Positions 9,210 to 19,756 of a stretch of DNA of 64,000 nt are shown piece after piece (within the stretch, counting starts at the first letter, position 1; each line of letters opens with the position of its first letter). Origin of the DNA: Hyphomicrobiales bacterium (GTDB lineage Bacteria > Pseudomonadota > Alphaproteobacteria > Rhizobiales > Kaistiaceae). The DNA lies in assembly GCA_017305635.1 (NCBI GenBank), contig JAFKKF010000006.1, positions 434,001 through 498,000 of the forward strand, in the 5' to 3' direction. The notes below the pieces were generated by a model. The model had not been told where the DNA came from. It was given only the letters and a program-made list of their open reading frames with translations, and made no database searches. Position numbers and translations under genes: made by a program.

Positions 9210-10868
9210 TCAGCGCTGGGCCTCCCGCCAGTCGGCAGCGACGTGGAAGGGCGCATTGGAGGGCGCGAGCGGGGTGCGGCCGAGGATAAGGTCGGCGGCC
9301 TTCTCGCCGATCATGATGGTCGGGGCATTGAGGTTGCCGTTGGTGATGCGCGGCATGATCGAGGAATCGACCACGCGCAGCCCCTGGGTCCCGAGCACGC
9401 GGGTGGCGGGATCGACCACGGCGCCGGGGTCGCCGGGCGCGCCCATCCTCGCGCTGCCGCAGGGGTGGAAGGCGCTCTCGACGCGCTCGCGGATGAAATC
9501 GTCGATGGCCGCGTCGCTGGTGACGCCGGCGCCGGGCTGGATCTCACGGCCGCGATAGGGGTCGAAGGCGGACTGCCGGAAGAGCTCGCGGGTCAGCCGC
9601 ACGCAGGCGCGCATCTCCTCCCAGTCCTCGGCCACGCTCATGTAGTTGAAGCGGACGCGCGGCGCCTCGCGCGGATCGGCAGAGCGGAGCGTCACCGCGC
9701 CCCGGCTCTTCGAGCGCATGGGCCCGACATGGGCCTGGAAGCCATGCTCGGAGGCGAGCTTGTTGCCGTCATAGTCGGCGGCAAGCGGTACGAAATGGTA
9801 CTGGATGTCAGGATATTCGATGCCGGCCCGGCTGCGGATGAAGGCGCCGGCCTCGAAATGGTTGGTGGCGCCGAGGCCGCCATGGGTGAGCAGCCAGGTG
9901 GCGCCGATCTGGCCGCGGGCGAAGAGGCCGAGCGAGGAATAGAGCGTGATCGGCAGCTTCGAGGCGAACTGGAAATAGAACTCCAGATGATCCTGGAGGT
10001 TGGCGCCGACGCCCGGCCGGTCGGCGACGACCGCGATGCCGTGCCGGCGGAGCTCCTCTCGGGGCCCGATGCCGGAGAGCTTCAGGAGCTGCGGCGAATT
10101 GATCGGCCCGGCGGAGAGGATCACCTCGCGCGTTGCGGTGGCGACATGCTCGTCCTCGCCGATCCGGTAGCGGACGCCGGTCGCGCGCGTCCCGTCGAGG
10201 ACGATGCCGGTGACCAGTGCATGGGTGACGAGACGCAGGTTCGGCCGGCGCAGGGCGGGCTTCAGGTAGGCGTTGGCCGTGCTCGCCCGGCGGCCGTGCT
10301 CGACGGTCATGTCGAGGCGGCCGAAGCCCTCCTGGCGATAGCCGTTGAGGTCGGCGCTCTCGGCATAGCCCGCCTGCCGGCCGGCTTCGATGAAGGCGCG
10401 GTAGAGCGGGTTGGTGAGCGCGCCATAGCGCGTGCCGAGCGGGCCGGCATCGCCGCGATATTCGTCGCCGCCCTCGGCGCGGTGCTCGGCCCGGCGGAAA
10501 TAGGGGAGCACGTCGCGATAGGCCCAGTTGCGCGCGCCCATCTCTTCCCACGCGTCGAAATCGAGAGCGTGGCCGCGCACGTAGACGAGGCCGTTGATGG
10601 AGGAGGAGCCGCCGATCACCTTGCCGCGCGGCAGGTTGAGCATGCGGTTGCCGAGATGGGGCTCGGGCTCGGTATGGTAGCCCCAGTTGTAGCGCGAACT
10701 GTTCATCGGAATCGACAGCGCGCTCGGCATCTGGATGAAGACCGAGCGATCCGAGCCGCCATATTCCAGCACCAGGACGCGATTCTTCGGATCCTCGCTG
10801 AGCCGCGCCGCGAGCACCGACCCGGCGGACCCGGCGCCGACGATGATGAAGTCGTAGGCGTCGGTCAT
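9210..10868 (-). CDS. betA: Choline dehydrogenase (GMC oxidoreductase)
   Basis: An FAD-dependent GMC oxidoreductase of 552 residues, the usual BetA length, oxidising choline to betaine aldehyde. The N-terminal ADP-binding motif [18 protein letters not shown] is at about 6-23, the GMC signature [19 protein letters not shown] at about 84-102, and the C-terminal active-site region HPCGSARMG is followed by [18 protein letters not shown]. It lies downstream of the betI-betB fusion on the same strand and is separated from it by a miniature hairpin repeat, so the two probably share a transcript. Other GMC alcohol dehydrogenases are close in sequence; the neighbourhood makes choline the likely substrate. 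Confidence 0.93.
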   Translation of the reverse strand: MTDAYDFIIVGAGSAGSVLAARLSEDPKNRVLVLEYGGSDRSVFIQMPSALSIPMNSSRYNWGYHTEPEPHLGNRMLNLPRGKVIGGSSSINGLVYVRGHALDFDAWEEMGARNWAYRDVLPYFRRAEHRAEGGDEYRGDAGPLGTRYGALTNPLYRAFIEAGRQAGYAESADLNGYRQEGFGRLDMTVEHGRRASTANAYLKPALRRPNLRLVTHALVTGIVLDGTRATGVRYRIGEDEHVATATREVILSAGPINSPQLLKLSGIGPREELRRHGIAVVADRPGVGANLQDHLEFYFQFASKLPITLYSSLGLFARGQIGATWLLTHGGLGATNHFEAGAFIRSRAGIEYPDIQYHFVPLAADYDGNKLASEHGFQAHVGPMRSKSRGAVTLRSADPREAPRVRFNYMSVAEDWEEMRACVRLTRELFRQSAFDPYRGREIQPGAGVTSDAAIDDFIRERVESAFHPCGSARMGAPGDPGAVVDPATRVLGTQGLRVVDSSIMPRITNGNLNAPTIMIGEKAADLILGRTPLAPSNAPFHVAADWREAQR

Positions 10869-10896
10869 GGGATGCGTGCCCCGTCGCGGCCGTCAC

Positions 10897-11031
10897 GCGC
10901 CCCCTCCACCGGCTTCGCCGGTCCCCCTCCCCCGTAAACGGGGGAGGAACCTCCCTCACCTGGCGCGCGATCTGGTTCCTCCCCTGCGAAGCGGGGGAGG
11001 GGGACCATGCGAAGCATGGTGGAGGGGGCGC
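10897..11031 (+). repeat. Miniature hairpin repeat, copy 1, with 14-bp terminal inverted repeats
   Basis: The element begins GCGCCCCCTCCACC and ends with the exact reverse complement GGTGGAGGGGGCGC. Inside are nested hairpins: ACCGGCTTCGCCGGT, CCTCCCCCGTAAACGGGGGAGG-like, CCTCCCCTGCGAAGCGGGG, and ACCATGCGAAGCATGGT. It fills the betB-betA gap. Three more copies in the same orientation lie downstream in this window. Confidence 0.9.
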
Positions 11032-11049
11032 CCACTTCCCGGCCCATCA

Positions 11050-13122
<2,073 letters not shown>

Positions 13123-13137
13123 GGTCGGCCTCTTGTT

Positions 13138-13159
13138 TGATTGATCGGATAATCAATCA
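13138..13159. promoter_or_regulatory. Candidate BetI operator upstream of betI-betB
   Basis: A perfect inverted repeat of 8-bp arms, TGATTGAT and ATCAATCA, with a 6-bp spacer, starts 15 bases upstream of the betI-betB ATG. The ten bases ATCAATCAGC recur in the same intergenic region near choX. Position, symmetry and the adjacent repressor domain suggest an autoregulatory operator. Confidence 0.6.
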
Positions 13160-13241
13160 GCAAAATACCGGATGCAACAGGTATTCGCGAGCCCTTGCGT
13201 GGCGCTCCATTGTGCAGCACGGCATGAAATTCATTCGCCCG

Positions 13242-13258
13242 TTGAACGATCAATCAGC
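13242..13258. promoter_or_regulatory. Candidate second BetI-type site upstream of choX
   Basis: TTGAACGATCAA is an inverted repeat (TTGA, 4-base centre, TCAA) and overlaps ATCAATCAGC, which is identical to part of the palindrome near betI. It lies about 130 bases upstream of choX in the divergent betI/choX region, so the same repressor may control import and oxidation. Confidence 0.45.
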
Positions 13259-13390
13259 TACTATTGGCCCGTGGCACCATGCGGCTTGTGAGTTGGGGGC
13301 CGAGACGGTTTGTTTGGACTGGGGATCGGCAGGCCGGGCCTGTACGATCCGGGACGAACGGGCGATCAGCAATACAAGGGGAGATTCCTA

Positions 13391-14338
13391 ATGCATCGCA
13401 TGACCCGCGCGACGGCGGCCTTCGCCATCCTCGCGCTCTCGACCGCCGCGGCCTTCGCCGGCGATTCCGACGCCTGCAAGAAAGTGCGCTTCGCCGATGT
13501 CGGCTGGACGGACATCACCTCGACGACGGCGCTCTCGTCGCGCATCCTCGAAGGGCTCGGCTACCAGCCGAGCAACCAGGTCCTTTCGGTGCCGGTCACC
13601 TACAAGTCGCTCAGCAACAAGGACATCGACGTCTTCCTCGGCAACTGGATGCCGACCATGGAAGCCGACCGGAAGCCCTATGTCGACGACAAGAGCGTCG
13701 AGGTGCTGCCGACCGCCAACCTCGAGGGCGCCAAGTACACGCTCGCGGTGCCGACCTACACCTTCGATGCCGGGCTGAAATCCTTCCAGGACATCGCCAA
13801 GTTCAAGGACAAGCTCGCCGGCAAGATCTACGGCATCGAGCCGGGCAATGACGGCAACCGCCTGATCCTCGACATGATCGACAAGGACCAGTTCGGCCTG
13901 AAGGGCTTCGAGCTGGTGGAGTCGAGCGAGCAGGGCATGCTCGCCCAGGTCGAGCGCGCCACCAAGCGGAACGAGGACATCGTCTTCCTCGGCTGGGAGC
14001 CGCACCCGATGAACTCCAAGTACAAGATGAGCTACCTGTCCGGCGGCGACGACGTGTTCGGCCCGGACTATGGCGGCGCCACCGTCTATACCAACGTGCG
14101 CGCCGGCTATGTCGGTGAATGCCCGAACGCCGGCAAGTTCATCACCAACCTCAAGTTCACCCTGCCGATGGAGAACGAGGTGATGGGCAAGATCCTCTTC
14201 GACGGCGAGGAAGCGCCGAAGGCGGCCGAGGAATGGCTGAAGGCCAACCCGGATGCGTGGGCCGCCTGGCTCGACGGCGTCACCACCTTCGACGGCAAGC
14301 CCGGCCTCGACGCCGTCAAGGCGAGCCTCGGGCTCTGA
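13391..14338 (+). CDS. choX: Choline ABC transporter, periplasmic binding protein
   Basis: A 315-residue OpuAC/ProX-type binding protein for choline or glycine betaine. The start is the ATG preceded by AGGGGAG and opening MHRMTRATAAFAILALSTAAAFAG, a clear signal peptide; the longer upstream frame has no such character. The mature part opens with CKKVRFADVGWTDITSTTA and contains DVFLGNWMPTM and VFLGWEPHPM, typical of the quaternary-amine binding family, where aromatic residues cage the trimethylammonium group. It heads choXWV and is transcribed away from betI-betB, with candidate BetI sites between. Choline rather than betaine as main ligand is inferred from the neighbours and its resemblance to rhizobial ChoX. 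Confidence 0.92.
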   Translation: MHRMTRATAAFAILALSTAAAFAGDSDACKKVRFADVGWTDITSTTALSSRILEGLGYQPSNQVLSVPVTYKSLSNKDIDVFLGNWMPTMEADRKPYVDDKSVEVLPTANLEGAKYTLAVPTYTFDAGLKSFQDIAKFKDKLAGKIYGIEPGNDGNRLILDMIDKDQFGLKGFELVESSEQGMLAQVERATKRNEDIVFLGWEPHPMNSKYKMSYLSGGDDVFGPDYGGATVYTNVRAGYVGECPNAGKFITNLKFTLPMENEVMGKILFDGEEAPKAAEEWLKANPDAWAAWLDGVTTFDGKPGLDAVKASLGL

Positions 14339-14371
14339 GGCATGGGCGGGCGGTGATCGTGTTACGCATCA

Positions 14372-14508
14372 GCGCCCCCTCCACCGCCCTGTGGGCGGTC
14401 CCCCTCCCCCGTAAACGGGGGAGGATCCTCCCTCATCACGGACGCGACCTGGTTCCTCCCCTGCGAAGCGGGGGAGGGGGACCATGCGAAGCATGGTGGA
14501 GGGGGCGC
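14372..14508 (+). repeat. Miniature hairpin repeat, copy 2
   Basis: Same element as copy 1: GCGCCCCCTCCACC at the left, GGTGGAGGGGGCGC at the right, with the CCCGTAAACGGG and CCTGCGAAGCGGGG hairpins in the same order. The first small hairpin differs (CCGCCCTGTGGGCGG). It lies between choX and choW, where an RNA hairpin could lower permease expression relative to the binding protein. Confidence 0.9.
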
Positions 14509-14533
14509 GGCCTTTCGCCGGCGGGACCGGCAC

Positions 14534-15382
14534 ATGCTTGACTGGCTGACCTCGCACAAGCTACCCCTCGGCGTCTGGGTCGCCGCGGCGATCGACTGGA
14601 TCACCACCAACGCGCAGGGCTTCTTCGACGTCGTCACCCTCGTCCTCGGCGGGGCGCTCGACGGCATCATGGCCGTCCTCCTGTTCATCCCGCCGCTCCT
14701 CTTCGTCGCGCTCGCGGCGCTCGGCACCTGGCTCCTGCACCGGTCGATCCCGCTCGCCCTCGGCGTCCTCCTCGGCCTCCTCCTCATCATCAACCTCGGC
14801 TTCTGGCAGGCGACCATCGAGACGCTGACGCTGGTCCTCTTCGCCACGATCGTCAGCGTCCTCGTCGGGGTGCCGGTCGGCATCGCGGCGGCCCACCGGC
14901 CGTGGCTCTACACGGCCATCCGCCCGATCCTCGACCTGATGCAGACGATCCCGACCTTCGTCTACCTGATCCCGACGCTGATCCTCTTCGGCCTCGGCAT
15001 GGTGCCGGGCCTGATCTCCACCGTGATCTTCGCGATTCCTGCGCCGATCCGGCTGACCCATCTCGGCATCTCCTCGGTCCCGGCGCAGCTCGAGGAAGCC
15101 GGCCAGGCCTTCGGCGCCACCAGGCGGCAGCTGCTCTGGAAGGTCGAACTGCCCTATGCGCTGCCGACCATCATGGCCGGCGTCACGCAATGCATCATGC
15201 TCGCCCTTTCCATGGTCGTCATCGCGGCGCTGGTCGGTGCCGACGGCCTCGGCAAGCCGGTGGTGCGCGCGCTCAATACGGTCAATGTCGGCATGGGCTT
15301 CGAGGCAGGCCTCGCCATCGTCATCCTCGCCATCCTCCTCGACCGCGTCTGCAAGCGGCCCGAATGGCGGAGCAGGCGCTGA
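14534..15382 (+). CDS. choW: Choline ABC transporter, permease
   Basis: A 282-residue ProW/OpuAB-type inner-membrane permease with about six hydrophobic helices. The cytoplasmic coupling loop is visible as QLEEAGQAFGATRRQLLWKVELP, the EAA motif that contacts the ATPase. It follows choX after a hairpin repeat, and its TGA overlaps the ATG of choV (TGATG), so translation is probably coupled. Length and motifs fit the glycine betaine/choline class with no missing parts. Confidence 0.92.
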   Translation: MLDWLTSHKLPLGVWVAAAIDWITTNAQGFFDVVTLVLGGALDGIMAVLLFIPPLLFVALAALGTWLLHRSIPLALGVLLGLLLIINLGFWQATIETLTLVLFATIVSVLVGVPVGIAAAHRPWLYTAIRPILDLMQTIPTFVYLIPTLILFGLGMVPGLISTVIFAIPAPIRLTHLGISSVPAQLEEAGQAFGATRRQLLWKVELPYALPTIMAGVTQCIMLALSMVVIAALVGADGLGKPVVRALNTVNVGMGFEAGLAIVILAILLDRVCKRPEWRSRR

Positions 15383-16563
15383 TGGCCGCGGTCGAGTTCC
15401 GCAACGTCGACATCGTCTTCGGGCAGGCGCTCGCGGGCGCCCTCGCCATGCTCGACCGCGGCGCCGGCCGCGACGAGGTGATCGCGGCGACGCAATGCGT
15501 GCCCGGCGCGATCGACGTGAACCTCAAGGTCGAGCGCGGCGAGATCTGCGTGCTGATGGGCCTGTCGGGCTCGGGCAAGTCGACGATCCTGCGCGCCATC
15601 AACCGCCTCAACACGGTGGCGCGCGGTTCGGTCTCCGTCGAGTTCGAGGGCCGCCGGATCGACGTCACCACCTGCGATGCGGCGACGCTCCGCGATCTGC
15701 GCATGCGCGCCGTCGCCATGGTGTTCCAGCAATTCGCGCTGCTGCCGTGGCGGACGGTGCGGGAGAATGTCGGCTTCGGCCTCGAGATCCGTGGCATGCC
15801 GGCGACGGATCGGGCGCGGATCGTCGACGAGAAGCTGGCGCTGGTCGGCCTCTCCGGCTGGGCCGACAAGTTCTCGCACGAATTGTCCGGTGGCATGCAG
15901 CAGCGCGTCGGGCTCGCCCGCGCCTTCGCCACCGATGCCGACATCCTCCTCATGGACGAGCCCTTCTCGGCGCTCGACCCGCTGATCCGCGACAAGCTGC
16001 AGGACGAACTGCTCGAGCTCCAACGCCGATTGAAGAAGACCATCGTCTTCGTCTCCCACGACCTCGACGAGGCGCTGAAGCTCGGCAACACGATCGCGAT
16101 CCTCGAAGGCGGGCGCGTGGTGCAGAACGGGACGGCGGAGGACATCCTGCTCCGTCCGGCCAATGCCTATGTGGCCGAGTTCGTGAAGCACATGAATCCG
16201 CTGAACGTGCTCCGCGGCACCTCGGTCATGACGCCGGCTTCAGCCTTGCCGCGAGAGGATGGGCACGTGCTCATCGCCGATGGCGCCATCCGCATCCGCG
16301 TCGATGCCGAGGAGCGTCCGGTCGGTGCGGTCCTCAACGGGCGCGAGGCGCGCCTCGCCACCACCGATGCCGAGACCGGCGAGCTCACCGCAGCCGATTC
16401 CGACATGATCATCGCGCCGGTCGACCTGACGCTCCGCGCCGCCATCGCGCTGAAGAGCCGGACCGAGCACCCGATCCTGCTGGTCGACCAGCTCGGCCGC
16501 CTCGCCGGGCTGTGCGGCCACGAGGAGATCTATTCGGGGCTCTTGCGGAGGGACCGGGGGTGA
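15382..16563 (+). CDS. choV: Choline ABC transporter, ATP-binding protein with CBS-like tail
   Basis: The ATPase of the ChoXWV importer, 393 residues from the ATG that overlaps the choW stop (an in-frame ATG 18 bases upstream is the alternative). Walker A is GLSGSGKST, the Q-loop MVFQQFALLPWRT, the signature LSGGMQQRVGLARA, Walker B DILLMDEPFSALD, and the switch His is in VSHDLDEALKL. The C-terminal 110 residues (DLTLRAAIALKSRTEHPILLVD) resemble the CBS-like regulatory tail of OpuA/ProV ATPases, which sense ionic strength in that family. Just after the stop begins a miniature hairpin repeat. Confidence 0.92.
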   Translation: MAAVEFRNVDIVFGQALAGALAMLDRGAGRDEVIAATQCVPGAIDVNLKVERGEICVLMGLSGSGKSTILRAINRLNTVARGSVSVEFEGRRIDVTTCDAATLRDLRMRAVAMVFQQFALLPWRTVRENVGFGLEIRGMPATDRARIVDEKLALVGLSGWADKFSHELSGGMQQRVGLARAFATDADILLMDEPFSALDPLIRDKLQDELLELQRRLKKTIVFVSHDLDEALKLGNTIAILEGGRVVQNGTAEDILLRPANAYVAEFVKHMNPLNVLRGTSVMTPASALPREDGHVLIADGAIRIRVDAEERPVGAVLNGREARLATTDAETGELTAADSDMIIAPVDLTLRAAIALKSRTEHPILLVDQLGRLAGLCGHEEIYSGLLRRDRG

Positions 16564-16572
16564 CCGCGTCGG

Positions 16573-16692
16573 GCGCCCCCTCAGTCGGCTTCGCCGACAG
16601 CTCCCCCGTAAACGGGGGAGCATCCGGAGAGGCCGCGGATCCTCCCCTGCGAAGCGGGGGAGGGGGACCGCCGAAGGCGGTGGAGGGGGCGC
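16573..16692 (+). repeat. Miniature hairpin repeat, copy 3, left flank of the DUF559 gene
   Basis: Begins GCGCCCCCTC and ends GAGGGGGCGC, with hairpins AGTCGGCTTCGCCGACA, CTCCCCCGTAAACGGGGGAG and CCTGCGAAGCGGGG inside. Over about 120 bases it differs from copy 4 at only two positions (near 16640), so these two are the most recent pair. Confidence 0.9.
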
Positions 16693-16726
16693 ATGAAGGG
16701 CGCGACGGCGCCGGGGGCCCTGCCTG

Positions 16727-17245
16727 ATGCGCGCGCCGAAGAAAACCTTTGCCCGGGCGCGTCGGCTGCGCGGAGAGATGAGCCTTCCCGAAGTGCTGCT
16801 TTGGCGCGTCCTGCGGGGAAGTCGCGTCGGGGATCTGCGCTTCCGTCGGCAGCATCCGGTGGGACCGTACATTCTCGACTTCTACTGCGCGTCGCATCGA
16901 CTGGCGGTAGAGGTCGATGGTGCCGGACATGACTTCGGGCAGCGTGCGTTTCATGATGAGCGTCGGGGAGCTTGGCTGAGCCGTCAGGGCGTCCGCATCG
17001 TCCGCCTTCGCGCAGCCGATGTCCTCGACGAAGCCAATCTCGATAACGTTGTCGGCGCGATCCTCGTTGCTGCGGGCGCCCCCTCAGTCGGCTTCGCCGA
17101 CAGCTCCCCCGTAAACGGGGGAGCATCCGGAGAGGCCGCAGGTCCTCCCCTGCGAAGCGGGGGAGGGGGACCGCCGAAGGCGGTGGAGGGGGCGCCGGAC
17201 GGCCTCCGCAATTCCCAGTCGGCCACCAAGGAACTCACACCATGA
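16727..17245 (+). CDS. DUF559 (Vsr-like) endonuclease-domain protein
   Basis: Residues about 10-115 match the DUF559/very-short-patch-repair-like nuclease fold: RARRLRGEMSLPEVLLWRVL, then LRFRRQHPVGPYILDFYC and LAVEVDGAGHDF, which carry the D...ExDG...H arrangement of the PD-(D/E)XK active site, and a closing VRIVRLRAADVL. The domain ends near NVVGAILVAAGA. The remaining 50 or so residues are read through copy 4 of the hairpin repeat and end in a TGA overlapping the ATG of the next gene, so they are probably an accident of the repeat. The gene stands alone between choV and a betaine-pathway gene, flanked on both sides by almost identical repeats in direct orientation. Its biochemical role is unknown; a nuclease acting on the repeats is inference. 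Confidence 0.8.
   Translation: MRAPKKTFARARRLRGEMSLPEVLLWRVLRGSRVGDLRFRRQHPVGPYILDFYCASHRLAVEVDGAGHDFGQRAFHDERRGAWLSRQGVRIVRLRAADVLDEANLDNVVGAILVAAGAPSVGFADSSPVNGGASGEAAGPPLRSGGGGPPKAVEGAPDGLRNSQSATKELTP
17076..17195 (+). repeat. Miniature hairpin repeat, copy 4, right flank of the DUF559 gene
   Basis: Almost identical to copy 3 (two substitutions in about 120 bases) and in the same orientation, so the pair forms direct repeats around the DUF559 gene. The DUF559 reading frame stays open through the whole element, which therefore supplies the protein's tail. Confidence 0.9.
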
Positions 17246-19752
17246 ACTCAACAGCCCGCGTGGTGGTGATCGGCGGGGGCGTGGTCGGCGTGTCGACCCT
17301 CTACCACCTCGCGAAGAAGGGCTGGTCCGACGTCATGCTCCTCGAGCGGAAGGAGCTGACCTCCGGCTCGACCTGGCATGCGGCGGGGCTGCTGCCGCTC
17401 TTCAACCTCAGCTACTCGGTCGGCCAGATCCACAAATATTCCGTCGGCCTCTATCAGAAGCTGGAGGCCGAGACCGGGCAGCATGTCGGCTTCCGCCAGG
17501 TCAGCAACATCCGCCTCGCCCGCACGAAGGACCGCTTCGACGAGTACATGTACTATGCCGGCGTCGCGCAGACGATCGGCGTCAAGGTCAACATCCTGAC
17601 GCCGGCCGAGGTCAAGGAGATCTGGCCGCTCTGCGAGACCGATGGCCTCATCGGCGCCATCCAGCATCCCGATGACGGCTACATCCAGCCGGCCGACCTC
17701 ACCCAGGCGCTGGCGAAGGGCGCGCGCGCCATGGGCGCCGCCATCCATCGCAACACCACCGTCACCGGGATCGATCGCCTGCCGACCGGCGAGTGGCGGG
17801 TGCGCACCGACAAGGGCGACGTCACCTGCGAGCACGTCGTCTCGGCCTCGGGCAATTTCGCGCGTCGTACCGGCGCCATGGTCGGGCTCGATGTCCCGGT
17901 CATGCCGGTCGAGCACCAGTACATCGTCACCGAGCCGCATCCGGAGATCGTGAAGCGCCGCGCTGCGGGTCTGCCCGAGATGGGCGTGCTCCGTGAATCC
18001 GATTCCTCCTGGTACATGCGCGAGGAGAATGGCGGCCTGCTCCTCGGCCCTTACGAGATCGGCGCGCCGGCCTGCTACGTCGACGGGCCGAGCGACGAAT
18101 CCGAATACGAGCTCTTCCAGGAGGACCTCGACCGGCTGCTACCGCATATCGAGACGGCGATCGCGCGCGTGCCCGCCTTCGGCGAGGTCGGCGTCAAGAA
18201 GGTCTATAACGGCGCCATCGCCTATACGCCCGACGGCTCGCCGATTGTCGGCCCGGCCTGGGACGTGCCGAACTTCTGGCTGAACGAGGGCCATTCCTTC
18301 GGCGTGACGGCGGCCGGCGGCGCCGGCTGGCAGCTTGCCGAATGGATCGTCGAGGGCGAGCCGACCATCGACATGCTCGGTGTCGATCCGCGCCGCTTCG
18401 GTCCCTATGCCTCGCGCGGCTACCTCAAGACGAAGAACGAGGAGGCCTATGCCAAGGTCTTCACCATCCACTATCCGGACGAGGAGCGCACGGCGGCCCG
18501 GCCGCTGAAGACCTCGCCGGTCTACGATCGCATGAAGGCCCTCGGCGCGGTCTTCGGCACGGTCTATGGCTGGGAGCGGCCGGGCTGGTTCGCGCCGCCC
18601 GGCTATGCGCTCACCGAAGCCGACCTCGCCCGGCCCGACGTCCTCCTCAACGAGAATTTCGCCGAACCCAGGCCTGGCGAGGCGGTGCGCGAGAAATGGA
18701 GCTTCCGCCGCTCCAACTATTTCCCCTTCGTCGGCGAGGAATGCCGGAACGTCCACGAGAATGTCGGCATCCAGGACATGTCGCCCTTCGCCAAGGCGAT
18801 CGTCTCGGGGCCGGGGGCGCGCGACTGGCTTGATTCGATCCTCGCCAACCGCATCCCGAAGAACCGCGGCCGCATCGCGCTCTGCCACCTCTTGACGTCG
18901 CGCGGCGGCGTGCGCTCGGAGTTCACGGTCTACGAACGGGCGCCGGGCGAGTTCTATCTCGTCTCCGCCGGCGCGCTCGAGCGCCACGATCACGACGTGC
19001 TGCGGAAGCTCCTGCCGGCCGATGGCAGCGTCGCCTTCCGGCCGGTCACCGAGGCACGCGGCGTCCTCGTCGTCGCCGGTCCCAATTCGCGGAAGGTCCT
19101 GCAGAAGCTCACCGACGCCGACCTCTCCCACGCCGCCTTTCCGTGGCTGACCGGCCGGCACGTCTCCATCGGGCCGGTGGCGCTCGATCTTCTCCGCGTC
19201 AATTTCGTCGGCGAGCTCGGCTTCGAGCTGCACCACCCGATCGAGGTGCAGAACACGCTCTTCGACCTCGTCTGGCAGGCGGGCGAGGAATTCGGCATCC
19301 GGCCCTTCGGCATCAAGGCGATGCTGGCGCTCGCCGTGGAGAAGTCCTATCGCCTCGTCGGCCGCGAGCTGTCGATCGAGTACGCGGCTTTCGAATCCGG
19401 CCTTGACCGTTTCGTCCATCTGAACAAAGGCCCGTTCCTCGGCAGCGCGGGGCTGACCGCGTGGCGCGAGCGCGGCTTCGCCAACCGCTTCGTCACCCTG
19501 GAGGTGCATGGCATCACCGACGTCGATGCGCGCGGCTCCGAGCCGATCCTCCTCGACGGCGAGATGGTCGGGCGCTGCACGTCCGGCGCCTATGGCTGGC
19601 GGGTGGGGAAATCGCTGGCGCTCGGCATGGTGCGGCCGGACCTCGGCGAGGTCGGCCAGGAGCTGACCATCCAGATCCTCGGCCAGCCCTACCGGGCTAC
19701 CGTCATTCCGGAATCGCCCTATGATCCGGACAATCTCGCTCTGAGGAGTTGA
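17242..19752 (+). CDS. Dimethylglycine/sarcosine dehydrogenase-type FAD-GcvT protein
   Basis: An 836-residue two-part flavoenzyme. Residues 1 to about 370 are a DAO-type FAD domain (VVVIGGGVVGVSTLYHLAKKG; TSGSTWHAAGLLP, the region of the covalent-flavin His in the DMGDH family; GWQLAEWIVEGEP near the end). A linker domain follows, and from about residue 430 a GcvT-like tetrahydrofolate domain (FVGEECRNVHENVGIQDMSPF, GFELHHPIEVQN) with a C-terminal barrel. Such enzymes remove an N-methyl group and pass the C1 unit to tetrahydrofolate. Its place directly before gbcA (4-base gap) suggests dimethylglycine as substrate, giving sarcosine for SoxBDAG. Sarcosine cannot be excluded from sequence alone. 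Confidence 0.88.
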   Translation: MNSTARVVVIGGGVVGVSTLYHLAKKGWSDVMLLERKELTSGSTWHAAGLLPLFNLSYSVGQIHKYSVGLYQKLEAETGQHVGFRQVSNIRLARTKDRFDEYMYYAGVAQTIGVKVNILTPAEVKEIWPLCETDGLIGAIQHPDDGYIQPADLTQALAKGARAMGAAIHRNTTVTGIDRLPTGEWRVRTDKGDVTCEHVVSASGNFARRTGAMVGLDVPVMPVEHQYIVTEPHPEIVKRRAAGLPEMGVLRESDSSWYMREENGGLLLGPYEIGAPACYVDGPSDESEYELFQEDLDRLLPHIETAIARVPAFGEVGVKKVYNGAIAYTPDGSPIVGPAWDVPNFWLNEGHSFGVTAAGGAGWQLAEWIVEGEPTIDMLGVDPRRFGPYASRGYLKTKNEEAYAKVFTIHYPDEERTAARPLKTSPVYDRMKALGAVFGTVYGWERPGWFAPPGYALTEADLARPDVLLNENFAEPRPGEAVREKWSFRRSNYFPFVGEECRNVHENVGIQDMSPFAKAIVSGPGARDWLDSILANRIPKNRGRIALCHLLTSRGGVRSEFTVYERAPGEFYLVSAGALERHDHDVLRKLLPADGSVAFRPVTEARGVLVVAGPNSRKVLQKLTDADLSHAAFPWLTGRHVSIGPVALDLLRVNFVGELGFELHHPIEVQNTLFDLVWQAGEEFGIRPFGIKAMLALAVEKSYRLVGRELSIEYAAFESGLDRFVHLNKGPFLGSAGLTAWRERGFANRFVTLEVHGITDVDARGSEPILLDGEMVGRCTSGAYGWRVGKSLALGMVRPDLGEVGQELTIQILGQPYRATVIPESPYDPDNLALRS

Positions 19753-19756
19753 AGCC

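Noticed and set aside
17196-17245. A functional C-terminal domain of the DUF559 protein
   Set aside because: The tail after the nuclease fold is translated from the hairpin repeat and the leader of the next gene, so it is unlikely to be a selected domain.
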